Assembly (NCBI RefSeq): GCF_001483965.1
Contig: NZ_CP010796.1
Coordinates: 620,001-684,000, forward strand
Length of the DNA stretch: 64,000 nt
Direction of reading: 5' to 3'
DNA from: Carnobacterium sp. CP1
Lineage (GTDB): Bacteria > Bacillota > Bacilli > Lactobacillales > Carnobacteriaceae
This document shows, in pieces, positions 26,992 through 35,903 of the stretch (positions are counted from its first letter, which is position 1; the number at the start of each line of letters is the position of its first letter). Under the pieces are notes generated by a model that saw only the letters and a program-made list of their open reading frames with translations, made no database searches and was not told the DNA's origin. Both the position numbers and the translations under genes were made by a program.

Positions 26992-27549
26992 TCAAATAGT
27001 CTGCTTCGTTTCATTGACTGTAATTAAAAGGCCGATCGGAATATCAAAAGATTCTATTTCAAAAGAAGGTATCTTTTGCTCGTTAAAAACTAGTGAAACG
27101 GTGTTCCCAGTATAGTCAGCTAAGAAACGATCATAATAGCCGCCACCAAAACCAACACGGTATCCTTTTTCAGAAAAAGCTAATCCAGGAACAATTACCA
27201 TATCAATGTCTGCTTTCGGGATAGCGGGCAAGGCAGCCGCTGGTTCTGATAAACCAAATGTTGAAGTTTCCATCGGTGTTTCTGAAGTATACCTAACGAA
27301 ATCCATGATCCGGTTTTTTTTCGCTCTAGGAAGCACTACCTGTTTCCCTTCTTCCCATGCTTTCTCAATAATGGGTCGGGTGTTTAATTCCATTTCTTGT
27401 GCCATTGTAGTAGCAATGATTTTAGCTTCTTTCCATTCCACCGTTTGGAAAAGGCGTGCCAAAATAGCTGCTTCTTGTTCTTTTTTTTGCTTGCCGGTTA
27501 ATTCTTTTAATCGTTCAATGGTTTGTTTGCGGATTTCTTGTTTGGTCAT
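26992..27549 (-). CDS. 5-formyltetrahydrofolate cyclo-ligase
   Basis: 185 residues. It converts 5-formyl-THF to 5,10-methenyl-THF with ATP. The signatures are the KQEIRKQTIERLKEL start, VVLPRAK, MVIVPGLAFSEKGYRVGFGGGYYDRFL (about 119-145) with the substrate loop, and a Ser-rich middle. The Bacillus orthologue YqgN also lies beside the rhomboid gene, so synteny agrees. Start ATG 27549 with AGGAGG about 7 nt upstream. Confidence 0.93.
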   Translation of the reverse strand: MTKQEIRKQTIERLKELTGKQKKEQEAAILARLFQTVEWKEAKIIATTMAQEMELNTRPIIEKAWEEGKQVVLPRAKKNRIMDFVRYTSETPMETSTFGLSEPAAALPAIPKADIDMVIVPGLAFSEKGYRVGFGGGYYDRFLADYTGNTVSLVFNEQKIPSFEIESFDIPIGLLITVNETKQTI

Positions 27550-27566
27550 CGGGTAATTCCTCCTAA

Positions 27567-27604
27567 ATAAAAAATGCTGAGAAAGAATCTCTCAGCATTT
27601 TTTA
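27567..27604 (-). terminator. Second terminator after rpmG
   Basis: AAATGCTGAGA and TCTCAGCATTT arms with a T-run on the minus strand, backing up the terminator at 27628-27650. Confidence 0.85.
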
Positions 27605-27627
27605 CTTCGTATATGATTTATGCCACA

Positions 27628-27650
27628 AAAAAACAACAGAGATCTGTTGT
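27628..27650 (-). terminator. Terminator directly after rpmG
   Basis: AACAACAGA and TCTGTTGTT arms immediately after the rpmG stop codon, followed on the minus strand by TTTTTTT. Confidence 0.7.
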
Positions 27651-27799
27651 TATTTTGTTTCACGATGTAGAGTAACAACGCGTTCGCGCGGGCAGTATTT
27701 TTTGAATTCTACACGGTCCGGATTGTTACGTTTGTTTTTCTTTGAGATGTAATTACGTTCTTTACATTCAGTACATTCCAATGTGATGTTTACACGCAT
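27650..27799 (-). CDS. rpmG: 50S ribosomal protein L33
   Basis: 49 residues, the usual L33 length, too short for a 60-residue cutoff. It begins [19 protein letters not shown] and ends TLHRETK, both diagnostic. Three Cys are present (CxxC plus one in KYCPRE); the fourth expected in the second CxxC of zinc-binding L33 is Arg/Glu here, so zinc binding may be incomplete. GGAGGG precedes ATG 27799. It has two successive terminators. Confidence 0.95.
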   Translation of the reverse strand: MRVNITLECTECKERNYISKKNKRNNPDRVEFKKYCPRERVVTLHRETK

Positions 27800-28258
27800 G
27801 ATTTTCCCTCCAAGCACTAAACAATATTTGAAGTTACATTCCGTAATCTTCTGACTTGAATATCATATCACTTTTTTCAAAAACATGCTAGTATTTTTTT
27901 AAAGGTTGTAAAGTTTTTTTACTTTACGTGTATATCTTCATGCTTGCTTCTTGCAGTAGTTAAGGACGAACAACAAATACTGCAAGAAAATACCTGACTA
28001 AAGAAAGACTTAAGCGTATTGAAATGAATCAGGCTCTTTTCTAAACTTTTAACCACACAGCTGTTGTCTTATTGATATCGTAAACAAATAGTGGTATGCA
28101 GGCTTTCGCAATAAATGTTCGTTATTCTTCTAAAAACAATACGATTGTAATGAGCTGATGTATTTTTATATTTTCATTAAGTTTTTTTTCACTTTTTACA
28201 TTTCTAAACTAGAATGTGGTAAAATTGATTTTGAGTTTAAATAAAAGAGGTGAAAATA
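27800..28258. other. 459-base intergenic region with an 11-bp inverted repeat
   Basis: No gene is visible. The most notable structure is a perfect repeat, TTCTTGCAGTA at 27948-27958 and TACTGCAAGAA at 27978-27988, with 19 nt between and no T-run after either arm. Further right CCTGA (from 27992) and TCAGG (to about 28033) bracket a second possible stem followed by CTCTTTTC. Divergent promoters of rpmG and the 116-aa gene lie at the edges. Confidence 0.45.
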
Positions 28259-28609
28259 ATGGACTTATGGGTAATAGTAATTGTTTTATTAGCCATCGCC
28301 ATCGGATTGATTGGATGGTCTTTCTATAAAAAAGATAACGGTGAAAAAATCAAAGAAGAATTTGAAGAATTGTCTCTTCAACTGTTACAAGATATTTTTC
28401 AATTAAAGAAGCGTGTTTCTGTTTTAGAAAAAGAATTAAACATTCATACAGAAGAAATTGCAACTTCAGCCAAAATACACGATGTCTTGAAAAAACATGT
28501 CATCACCTTGTATACCCAAGGAGTAGCAATTGAAGATATCGCTAATCAAACAAGATTATCTGAAGCGACCATCAAAGTGGTTGTCGATGAATATCTCGAA
28601 AACAACTAA
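28259..28609 (+). CDS. Small membrane-anchored coiled-coil protein with C-terminal HTH
   Basis: 116 residues: one N-terminal membrane helix (about 3-22), a charged coiled coil with heptads (about 30-66), and a C-terminal helix-turn-helix-like segment (VITLYTQGVAIEDIANQTRLSEATIKVVV, about 80-108). The last part resembles the Hin/resolvase-type HTH. The ATG at 28259 follows GAGGTG; the GTG at 28250 overlaps that site. I do not recognise a named family. It lies 24 nt before the MltG-like gene, so the two are probably an operon. A membrane-tethered regulator is possible. Confidence 0.75.
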   Translation: MDLWVIVIVLLAIAIGLIGWSFYKKDNGEKIKEEFEELSLQLLQDIFQLKKRVSVLEKELNIHTEEIATSAKIHDVLKKHVITLYTQGVAIEDIANQTRLSEATIKVVVDEYLENN

Positions 28610-28633
28610 AAACAAATTAAAGGAGCTTTTTGA

Positions 28634-29137
28634 ATGAGTAGACCCACATTACGTTACTTGGCAGTAGGATTTTTAGTCTCTGCCATCGTTCTTGCCGGAT
28701 ACCGTCTTTTCCTTTATGAGCCAGCTGCTGCTGCCAAACAACCGGCTTCAAACGAAACCGTTGAATTAAGCGAAGAAGAGTTATCCTATAAAGAAAAGTA
28801 TGAACAATTGTTGGCAGAAACAGAAGTTGCCAATTTATCTAAAGAAAGTTCAGACACTGCTGAATCAGCCAGTTCAGAAGAACCAAAAGAAACAGATTCT
28901 TCTGAAAAAGATTCAAGCGAACCAGCTGTCACTAAAACAACCATTATCATTAATAATGGAGATCCTAGCAGTGTAGCTGTTCAACAACTAGCTGACCAAG
29001 GAATCATCGAAAATTCTTCTGATTTCGAAAAGTTTCTTGATGAGAATAATTATGTTTCTCTTCTGCGTCCTGGTTCTTATGAAGTTACCAGCGAAATGGA
29101 TTCTCAACAAATTGCAGAGGCCTTGATGGGTCGCTAA
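28634..29137 (+). CDS. Small MltG-like membrane-anchored protein, no lytic domain
   Basis: 167 residues: an N-terminal membrane helix (about 6-24), an acidic, Ser/Glu-rich low-complexity linker (about 40-100), and a C-terminal module (TTIIINNGDPSSVAVQQLADQGI... LLRPGSYEV) that resembles the LysM-like N-terminal module of the endolytic transglycosylase MltG. The catalytic domain of MltG is absent, so no peptidoglycan cleavage is expected. An AGGAG Shine-Dalgarno precedes the ATG. It is paired with the HTH-bearing protein and ends at a terminator shared with pbp. Confidence 0.72.
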   Translation: MSRPTLRYLAVGFLVSAIVLAGYRLFLYEPAAAAKQPASNETVELSEEELSYKEKYEQLLAETEVANLSKESSDTAESASSEEPKETDSSEKDSSEPAVTKTTIIINNGDPSSVAVQQLADQGIIENSSDFEKFLDENNYVSLLRPGSYEVTSEMDSQQIAEALMGR

Positions 29138-29142
29138 ACAGC

Positions 29143-29183
29143 AGAAAAACCCTTCTAATCATAGTGATTAGAAGGGTTTTTCT
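29143..29183. terminator. Bidirectional intrinsic terminator
   Basis: AAAAACCCTTCTAATC and GATTAGAAGGGTTTTT arms between convergent genes. Confidence 0.9.
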
Positions 29184-29189
29184 GTGTTA

Positions 29190-31310
29190 TTATTCTTCGG
29201 TTGTCGTTTCTTTCTCCAGTTCATCGTCTAGCTGAGCATATTTCCCTACTCGAAAGTATGCATCTAACACTTGTCGGCCAATAGTTGTATTTTCACTGTT
29301 GGTATTTGTTATCGGTAAATAAGGAACTACCACCGTGACAGCAATTTCAGGATTATCGAACGGTGCATAGCCGATAAACGTCCGATTGATCACTGAGGAG
29401 CCTTTTGCATTTTCCACTGGTCCATCGTAGATAGCTTCAGCTGTCCCTGTTTTCCCAGCGGCATCATATGGTGCTCCGATAAAAGCACTTCTAGCCGAAC
29501 CATTTGCCCCATGAATTACTTGATACATTCCTTGCTGTACACGAGAAAACTCTGTTTCGCCAACGTTAACGGTATTCAATACTTCGGAACCTAATTGAGT
29601 TTCTAAAACTCCTAGATTCCCATCTTCATCTGTTCCACGGATTTCGTCGACGATTCTTGGTGCGATTCGTTTTCCTCCATTAGCAATAGTAGATGCATAT
29701 TGGAGCATTTGAATCGGCGTATACGTATCGTATTGCCCAAAAGAAAAGAAGAGCGGTTGGACGCCGGTGATATCCGAACCCACAAAACCAGAACCTTCAT
29801 TCGGCAAATCGATTCCGGTTTTCAAGCCTAATCCGAATTGCGCGTAATACCCTCTTAATTTGTTAATAACTTCGTTTCCATCAATACTCAAATTTATTCC
29901 TGAACTATACGTGTATTGTCCTCCCATACGCATTGCAATTTTAGACATGTAAACGTTGGATGAACGTTCCAACGCAGTAATATCGTTCACTGCTACACTT
30001 CCGCTTCGGTTAAACACCGAACTGATAGAATTCCCCGCATTTCTTCCGAACTTTAATGGTTCATCCACTATTGTATTGTCATTTAACGTGATTACTCCAT
30101 CCATATATCCAGCCAATACCGTTGCTGGCTTAACAGAAGATCCCATCGAATAAGCACTACTAATCGCGCCTAATGCATCGTCTTCAATTTTACCCGTTTT
30201 CGGGTTTACTTTTTGGCCAGTCATTGCCATTATTTCACCTGTATTTGGATCAGAGGCAATAACGTATACGCGGTCATTCAACCCTTGACGATGTTGTGCG
30301 AGGGAATTGTAAGCAATTTCTTCAACGATTTTTTGGAAATTCATATCAATAGTCAATACTAAATTATCGCCTTTTTCGCCAACATAATTTTGAATGGTAT
30401 TCACAATATCGCCATTTTGATTGGTCTCTGTCGCAGATTTTGATTTAGAACCGCTTAGAACTTGTTCGTACTGCTGTTCTAAGTAACTTTTCCCAACCCG
30501 GTCATTGCGAGCATAGCCTTTAGCTAAATAAGTAGCTGCTTTATTGTCTGGCAGCCCTTCTGCTTCGGTCGTAACATCTCCTAAGATACTTCTCAGCATT
30601 TCTCCTTCTGGATATGTCCGAACCCAGTCTGTGCCGGTGTCAACCCCAGGCAAAGCCAAAAGATTTTCGCTGACTCTTGCGATTTCTTCATCGGTCACAT
30701 CTTCGCTTTTGATGTTAATCGTTGACAGCGCATAGGCGCCATTCATTCGTTTAAAAATAGCTGCTGCTTCTAATTCTTCTTCTGAAAATTGGATGTCTTC
30801 ATCGGTCACACGATCAATTTGCAATTGATAAAGCTCTGATCCAGTCAGCTTTTTTTCTGTTTCAGTTAACCGTTTGTTTAGTTCTTTTTCATTTGAAACT
30901 GCCCAAAAATCTTTCAAGTCTCTAATCGATAAATCAAAGTCTTTCTCTGTTTCCACTTGAGTGACATGCGGCATTTTTATATAACTTGCCAAATTCAAAG
31001 CAATTTTAGCCATATCTTCACCGGATACGCCTTTTCCTCTCGTATATGTAATGGCTTGAAGAGGATTATTTCCGACAAGCTTACGGTGCTGGCTATCGTA
31101 AATTTCGCCACGAGGTACTGTCCCAGTTGCTAATGTAGTCTCGGTTCGTTGCACTTGTGTTTCAAATTCTTCACCTTTCACAATCTGCAGATAACCTAAA
31201 CGCAAAATAAGCGTTGCAAAAAGCAAAAAAACCACGAAGAACAAGAGGTTTAAACGAAAAGGAATATGGGATCTTTTCTTATCATTTTTCTTTTTGTTCG
31301 ATTTCAACAC
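29190..31310 (-). CDS. Class B penicillin-binding protein (PBP2b-like transpeptidase)
   Basis: 706 residues. An N-terminal membrane anchor (about 19-42), a PBP dimer/pedestal domain (about 60-320), and a transpeptidase domain with MGSSVKPATV (catalytic Ser), ERSSNVYM (SxN) and AGKTGTAEA (KTG). No transglycosylase domain, so monofunctional cross-linking; similarity to the elongation PBP2b of cocci is an inference. The start is GTG at 31310 (or TTG one codon on), with GGAAGG just before. The C-terminus is a short acidic tail without PASTA repeats, arguing against a PBP2x-type protein. Confidence 0.9.
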   Translation of the reverse strand: MLKSNKKKNDKKRSHIPFRLNLLFFVVFLLFATLILRLGYLQIVKGEEFETQVQRTETTLATGTVPRGEIYDSQHRKLVGNNPLQAITYTRGKGVSGEDMAKIALNLASYIKMPHVTQVETEKDFDLSIRDLKDFWAVSNEKELNKRLTETEKKLTGSELYQLQIDRVTDEDIQFSEEELEAAAIFKRMNGAYALSTINIKSEDVTDEEIARVSENLLALPGVDTGTDWVRTYPEGEMLRSILGDVTTEAEGLPDNKAATYLAKGYARNDRVGKSYLEQQYEQVLSGSKSKSATETNQNGDIVNTIQNYVGEKGDNLVLTIDMNFQKIVEEIAYNSLAQHRQGLNDRVYVIASDPNTGEIMAMTGQKVNPKTGKIEDDALGAISSAYSMGSSVKPATVLAGYMDGVITLNDNTIVDEPLKFGRNAGNSISSVFNRSGSVAVNDITALERSSNVYMSKIAMRMGGQYTYSSGINLSIDGNEVINKLRGYYAQFGLGLKTGIDLPNEGSGFVGSDITGVQPLFFSFGQYDTYTPIQMLQYASTIANGGKRIAPRIVDEIRGTDEDGNLGVLETQLGSEVLNTVNVGETEFSRVQQGMYQVIHGANGSARSAFIGAPYDAAGKTGTAEAIYDGPVENAKGSSVINRTFIGYAPFDNPEIAVTVVVPYLPITNTNSENTTIGRQVLDAYFRVGKYAQLDDELEKETTTEE

Positions 31311-31575
31311 TACACCTTCCTATTCCATTAAACTTTCCTCATTGTAACAAATTTGATTGAATTTAACCATTGAATGAGGAAAATTTTAATTATTCCTTAG
31401 TAATCTATGCTATTCTAGTTTGTGAGTGCCGTTTGGTTTCCGAAAAACAATCAATAAAGCTTATTAACCAACAAGATAAACCATCTATTTTAAATTGGTT
31501 TTGACGTTTCCATTCGTGCAGCGGTCTGAAGCCACTCTTCTGCTTTTTATTCTATTATTTATTGAGGTGAATCGT

Positions 31576-34323
31576 ATGCAAAAAACAATTAAAGCTTTTT
31601 TTTATAACTACTGGCCGCTTTTACTAGCCTTTTTTGTCCCATTCCTAACGATGTCGCTCATTTACATCATTCAAGGAGTTTATCCTTTTGGGAACAGTTC
31701 GCTGATGACAGTTGATTTAGGCCAACAATACGTCGACTTTTATGCCTATTACCGGCAAACTTTTTTTGAAGACCCATCGAGTTTCTTTTACTCTTTTTCT
31801 AAAGCTATCGGCGGAGATATGGTTGGCTTGTGGGCTTATTATTTAACCAGTCCTTTCAATGTAGTTTTTTTATTTTTTCCACATCACCAACTGCCGTTTG
31901 CTATTACCTTTTTAACGGTACTGAAAATTAGTTTAACGGGATTAAGTTTTGGGTGGTTGTTAAAAAAAGGGTTCAATGGAGACGGATTTAGCTTAGCTGC
32001 TTTTTCGATCAGTTATGCTTTGATGGGGTATACCATCGTTAATCAATTAAACATTATGTGGCTTGATGGGTTGATCTTTTTACCTCTTATAGCTTTAGGA
32101 ATTGAGCGGTTGTTAAATCAACACAAAGGATTGACCTATTCGATTTTCTTAGCTTTGACATTGTTTGCGAATTATTATATTGGGTATATGATTTGTTTAT
32201 TTCTAGTTGGGTACTTTTTATTCCGGTTGATCGGAATGACGTATCCCTCCACCTTAACTTTAAAAGACAAAATCAAAGCAAATCTTCATTCTTTATTTTT
32301 ATTTGCTTGGCATTCCTTATTAGGGGCCGGCTTAGCTGCTGGTTTATTGCTGCCAACTTTTTATTCTTTGCTGGGCAGCAAAGCCAGCTACACTAAATTG
32401 GCTTTTGACTGGGAATTAGCATATCCATTCCATGAAATGCTTTCAAAACTGGTCATTGGTGCTTTTAACTTTGACCAAATGCCTAGCGGCTACCCGAATC
32501 TTTTTATTGGAAGTCTAGCAATCGTTTCTTTTGGTTGTTACTTTTCCAATCGCGCTTTTCCTTTGCGAGAACGGATTACTGCTGTCGCTTTAATGAGTTT
32601 ATATGTGGTTTCCATGAACTTAAAAGCTTTTAATATGGTTTGGCATGCCATGCAGTACCCTATTTGGTATCCTTATCGTTTTTCTTTTGTCGTTTGTTTC
32701 TTCATGATTTTAAATGGATTTAGAAGTTTCATGAATATGAAAGGCTTAAAACCACTAGAGACATTCTTTAGTGTCAGCTTAACCGCTGTTGTTTGTCTTT
32801 CTGTTTATCAAGGCAACTTCGATTTTGTTTATCCGGAACAACTTGTGTTGACCATTTTGTTTGCTTTACTGATTATTTTTATGCTGATCATTAAACCGCA
32901 ACGTTATCGTTGGTTGCCGCTCGTTCTGTTTCTGATCACAACAGTGGAAATGGGAATAAACGCCCAAATTGATTTATCGCGCTTGAGCTATGTCAAACAA
33001 GACTCATTTTCGATGTACCAAAACATACTAGACACCGATATTTCCGCCATTCAAAAAGAAGACAATGATTTTTATCGAATTGAGAAGACGTTTTTACGTT
33101 CAAAAAATGACAGCTTTCAAGCAGATTACCCGAGCATATCGCATTTCAGTTCAACTTTTGAAAAAGAAATTCCGCAATTATTCGGCGATCTGGGATTCCC
33201 GGTTGGAGATGGGTTTATCGTTTATGCAAACGGAACAGTTTTCACCGATGCGCTCTTTGGAATCAAATATTACATCAGTGAACAAAATGCCCTTTACCGA
33301 TTGCCTGAACAAGAAGATGAGTTGTTAAAAGATGTTTCTTTGCTTAAAACGATAGACGCTAAAGAACCTGCTCATCCTGCCAATACGGAATTTCAATTAT
33401 CCTTGATGCAAACCAAGCCTGACTTACGTTCTTATCAGCCTATTGCTGAGACGAACCGTACTGTTTTGTATCAAAACCCTAATGCCCTGCCGATTATGTT
33501 CGGCAGCAATCAAGCGATTTTAGATGTTCCGCTGATCGCGGGTCAGCCAATTCAATTACAGGAGAACATATTGAACGCTTTAGTTGGTTTGCCTGAAACA
33601 AATCACTTGTTTGTTCCAACAGATTTTACGAGCACGGTTTATCAAAATGTAACTGGTGTTAGTTCTACACACAATAACACGTATACGAAACAAATTGCTA
33701 ATCAAGACGCAGCAGTGTCGTTTCAGTTTACTCCTGAGACCAATGATGCTTATTACCTAACTCTGAGTCCAAATGTGAAAGACGAAGATGCTTCAATTTA
33801 TTTGAATGGCGTTCCATTTACTCAATACCCAACTTATCGAGATTTATTGGTTTTAAATTTGGCAAACTTGAACAAAGAAGATACGATCACTATTAAATTC
33901 AATTTAAAAAAATCGTCTCTTAAACTCGATCACTTTCAATTGTATCGACTGGATCAAACAGTCTTTTCCGATGCCATAGATCACTTGCAACAAGGCGGCA
34001 TGACTGTTTCGGAACATAGCAGTACTCATTTTAAAGGCGAAGTTACCATTCAGGATGATCAACAAGTATTGTTCACTTCTATTCCTTATAGCAAAGGCTG
34101 GAATGCTCAGATTGACGGCATTCCTGTGAAAACCGAAAAAGCACTCGATAGTTTACTGGCTGTTCCAATTACGCCTGGGAAACATACTGTCACCCTTGAT
34201 TACCGAACACCACTGTTTAAAGAAGGTGTCATCGTATCTGTTATTTCTGCCCTTTTCTTATTACTGACTCACTTAATTTCACGAAAATCTACTACAACTT
34301 TAAAAGGAGATCTCTATGAGTAA
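31576..34323 (+). CDS. YfhO family membrane protein (GT-C type)
   Basis: 915 residues with about 12-14 membrane helices in the first two-thirds and again one near the C-terminus, and a large extracytoplasmic domain at about 490-890. The MTVDLGQQYVDFYAYYRQ segment after helix 1 carries the acidic residue expected for a GT-C glycosyltransferase; the closing AQIDGIPVKTEKALDSLLAVPI and YRTPLFKEG are YfhO signatures. In Bacillus and Listeria such proteins add sugars to lipoteichoic or wall teichoic acid. The start at 31576 follows GAGGTG; an upstream in-frame TTG at 31495 has none. It overlaps the next gene by 8 nt. Confidence 0.88.
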   Translation: MQKTIKAFFYNYWPLLLAFFVPFLTMSLIYIIQGVYPFGNSSLMTVDLGQQYVDFYAYYRQTFFEDPSSFFYSFSKAIGGDMVGLWAYYLTSPFNVVFLFFPHHQLPFAITFLTVLKISLTGLSFGWLLKKGFNGDGFSLAAFSISYALMGYTIVNQLNIMWLDGLIFLPLIALGIERLLNQHKGLTYSIFLALTLFANYYIGYMICLFLVGYFLFRLIGMTYPSTLTLKDKIKANLHSLFLFAWHSLLGAGLAAGLLLPTFYSLLGSKASYTKLAFDWELAYPFHEMLSKLVIGAFNFDQMPSGYPNLFIGSLAIVSFGCYFSNRAFPLRERITAVALMSLYVVSMNLKAFNMVWHAMQYPIWYPYRFSFVVCFFMILNGFRSFMNMKGLKPLETFFSVSLTAVVCLSVYQGNFDFVYPEQLVLTILFALLIIFMLIIKPQRYRWLPLVLFLITTVEMGINAQIDLSRLSYVKQDSFSMYQNILDTDISAIQKEDNDFYRIEKTFLRSKNDSFQADYPSISHFSSTFEKEIPQLFGDLGFPVGDGFIVYANGTVFTDALFGIKYYISEQNALYRLPEQEDELLKDVSLLKTIDAKEPAHPANTEFQLSLMQTKPDLRSYQPIAETNRTVLYQNPNALPIMFGSNQAILDVPLIAGQPIQLQENILNALVGLPETNHLFVPTDFTSTVYQNVTGVSSTHNNTYTKQIANQDAAVSFQFTPETNDAYYLTLSPNVKDEDASIYLNGVPFTQYPTYRDLLVLNLANLNKEDTITIKFNLKKSSLKLDHFQLYRLDQTVFSDAIDHLQQGGMTVSEHSSTHFKGEVTIQDDQQVLFTSIPYSKGWNAQIDGIPVKTEKALDSLLAVPITPGKHTVTLDYRTPLFKEGVIVSVISALFLLLTHLISRKSTTTLKGDLYE

Positions 34324-34954
34324 ATTAATTAAAATCGCACCACCTAAAATACCTGCCACTCTGACCCCAGCTACTTTTGATGAGTTAGAAGATGAGGCTT
34401 ATTATACCAATGTCGTTTTTCAAGACTGCACGTTAAGCGATGCTGATTTTGAAAAAGTCTGTTTTAAGAGCGTTTCTTTTATTAACGTCAGTTTTGAAAA
34501 CTGCCGCTTTCGCCAATTAGAATTGCTAGATGTGAGCTTTGAAAAATGCAACATCAGCAATACCGAATTGATTGAAGCAATCGTTCACCGTGTTCACTTT
34601 TCAAACACTAAATTTCTAGGAACAAATTTTGCTGAAGCTTCTATCATGGATACCTATTTTAAGCATTGTTTCGGCAACTATAGTTCTTTCAGCTACGCTT
34701 CTTTAAAACGGGTATGTTTTGAAGAAACAGCTTTAATTGAAAGTGATTTTTTCGAAATCAAATGGCAGCAGCTGCTTTTTAAAGCTTGTGATTTAAATGG
34801 AGCTAATTTAATGCAAACAGATCTAAAAGGACTGGATTTAAGTTCATCTACTTTTGAACAAATTGCCGTTTCCACTGACTTGCTTAGAGGAAGCATCTTA
34901 AATGCGGGACAAGCACTGGTTATTGCTGGAGCATTAGGCATTCAGATCAACTAA
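34316..34954 (+). CDS. Pentapeptide-repeat protein
   Basis: 212 residues. A central beta-helix is built from five-residue repeats with a central Phe/Leu (for example FENCRFRQLE, FEKCNISNTE, FSNTKFLGTN, FKACDLNGAN), about 22-24 repeats from residue 30 to 180. Cys often occupies the pre-Phe position. Qnr/MfpA-type proteins of this fold mimic DNA and bind gyrase, but many others have no known role, so quinolone resistance should not be assumed. It overlaps the YfhO gene by 8 nt with an AAAGGAG Shine-Dalgarno inside it, so the two are cotranslated. Confidence 0.9.
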   Translation: MSKLIKIAPPKIPATLTPATFDELEDEAYYTNVVFQDCTLSDADFEKVCFKSVSFINVSFENCRFRQLELLDVSFEKCNISNTELIEAIVHRVHFSNTKFLGTNFAEASIMDTYFKHCFGNYSSFSYASLKRVCFEETALIESDFFEIKWQQLLFKACDLNGANLMQTDLKGLDLSSSTFEQIAVSTDLLRGSILNAGQALVIAGALGIQIN

Positions 34955-34963
34955 TAGGCAAAA

Positions 34964-35013
34964 CAAAAAGAACTTGTTTGAGAAAAGTACTATTCTCAAG
35001 CAGGTTCTTTTTT
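34964..35013 (+). terminator. Intrinsic terminator after the pentapeptide-repeat gene
   Basis: AAAGAACtTGtTTGAGAA and TTCTCAAgCAgGTTCTTT arms with a T-run. Confidence 0.85.
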
Positions 35014-35022
35014 AACAGACAC

Positions 35023-35060
35023 AAAAACAGACAGACGAATGAACGCCTGTCTGTTTTTTT
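35023..35060 (-). terminator. Intrinsic terminator after sodA
   Basis: AAACAGACAGaCG and CGcCTGTCTGTTT arms; on the minus strand it is followed by a TTTTTG run. Confidence 0.85.
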
Positions 35061-35073
35061 TATTAGCATTACT

Positions 35074-35682
35074 TTATTTTGCTGCTGCGTAATTTTTTGC
35101 TGCTTCTTCCCAGTTTACTACATTCCAGAATGCTTTAATGTAGTCTGGACGTACATTTTTGTAGTTTAGGTAATAAGCATGTTCCCATACGTCTAACCCT
35201 ACTACTGGAGTTTTGCCTTCAGATAATGGAGAATCTTGGTTTGGTGTTGAAGTGATCGCTAATTTCCCGCCATCTACTACTAGCCAAGCCCAGCCTGAGC
35301 CAAAACGACTAGTTGCTGCCGCTGCAAATTCTTCTTTAAATTTGTCTAAGCTGCCAAAAGTAGATTCGATTGCTTCTTTTAATTCGCCAGTTGGCTCGCC
35401 GCCGCCTGTTGGAGAAAGAATTTTCCAGAAAAAGCTATGATTAGCATGTCCGCCACCGTTGTTTCGAACTGCTGTACGAATGTCTTCAGGAACTGCAGAC
35501 AAATCAGCAACCAACTCTTCAATTGATTTTTCTCCTAATTCAGGATGTTTTTCAATTGCTTTATTCAAGTTTGTTACATAAGTGTTGTGATGTTTGTCAT
35601 GATGCAAATGCATCGTTTCTTCATCAATAGATGGTGCTAATGCATCATATGCATAAGGTAATTCTGGTAATTCATAAGCCAT
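35074..35682 (-). CDS. sodA: Superoxide dismutase (Mn/Fe family)
   Basis: 202 residues. The metal ligands are in HLHHDKHH (about 27), NHSFFW (about 82) and [11 protein letters not shown] (Asp and His, about 160). GGGEPTG and FGSGWAWL are Mn-type signatures, so manganese is the likely metal. It dismutates superoxide and matters in a catalase-poor lactic acid bacterium. GAGG-type Shine-Dalgarno precedes ATG 35682; monocistronic. Confidence 0.96.
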   Translation of the reverse strand: MAYELPELPYAYDALAPSIDEETMHLHHDKHHNTYVTNLNKAIEKHPELGEKSIEELVADLSAVPEDIRTAVRNNGGGHANHSFFWKILSPTGGGEPTGELKEAIESTFGSLDKFKEEFAAAATSRFGSGWAWLVVDGGKLAITSTPNQDSPLSEGKTPVVGLDVWEHAYYLNYKNVRPDYIKAFWNVVNWEEAAKNYAAAK

Positions 35683-35903
35683 AATTAAATTCCTCCGTAT
35701 AATATATATTTTGTCATTGCTTTGCTACTCTTTAAATGTAACACCTTTCATCCCAAATTTCAAAGCCTTTGCTCTTTTTTTATCGGAAACGGCCATTCTG
35801 TCAGAATCATGAGATCTTCTTCGGAGATATTGAGTTTCAAGCCTCAAAAGATTACAATAATAAAGAACAGCTTTTGTCTAAAATAATGTTAGGAGGGATT
35901 TAT

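Noticed and set aside
34316-34954. Calling the pentapeptide-repeat protein a quinolone resistance gene
   Set aside because: The fold alone does not show gyrase binding; the gene is coupled to an envelope enzyme.
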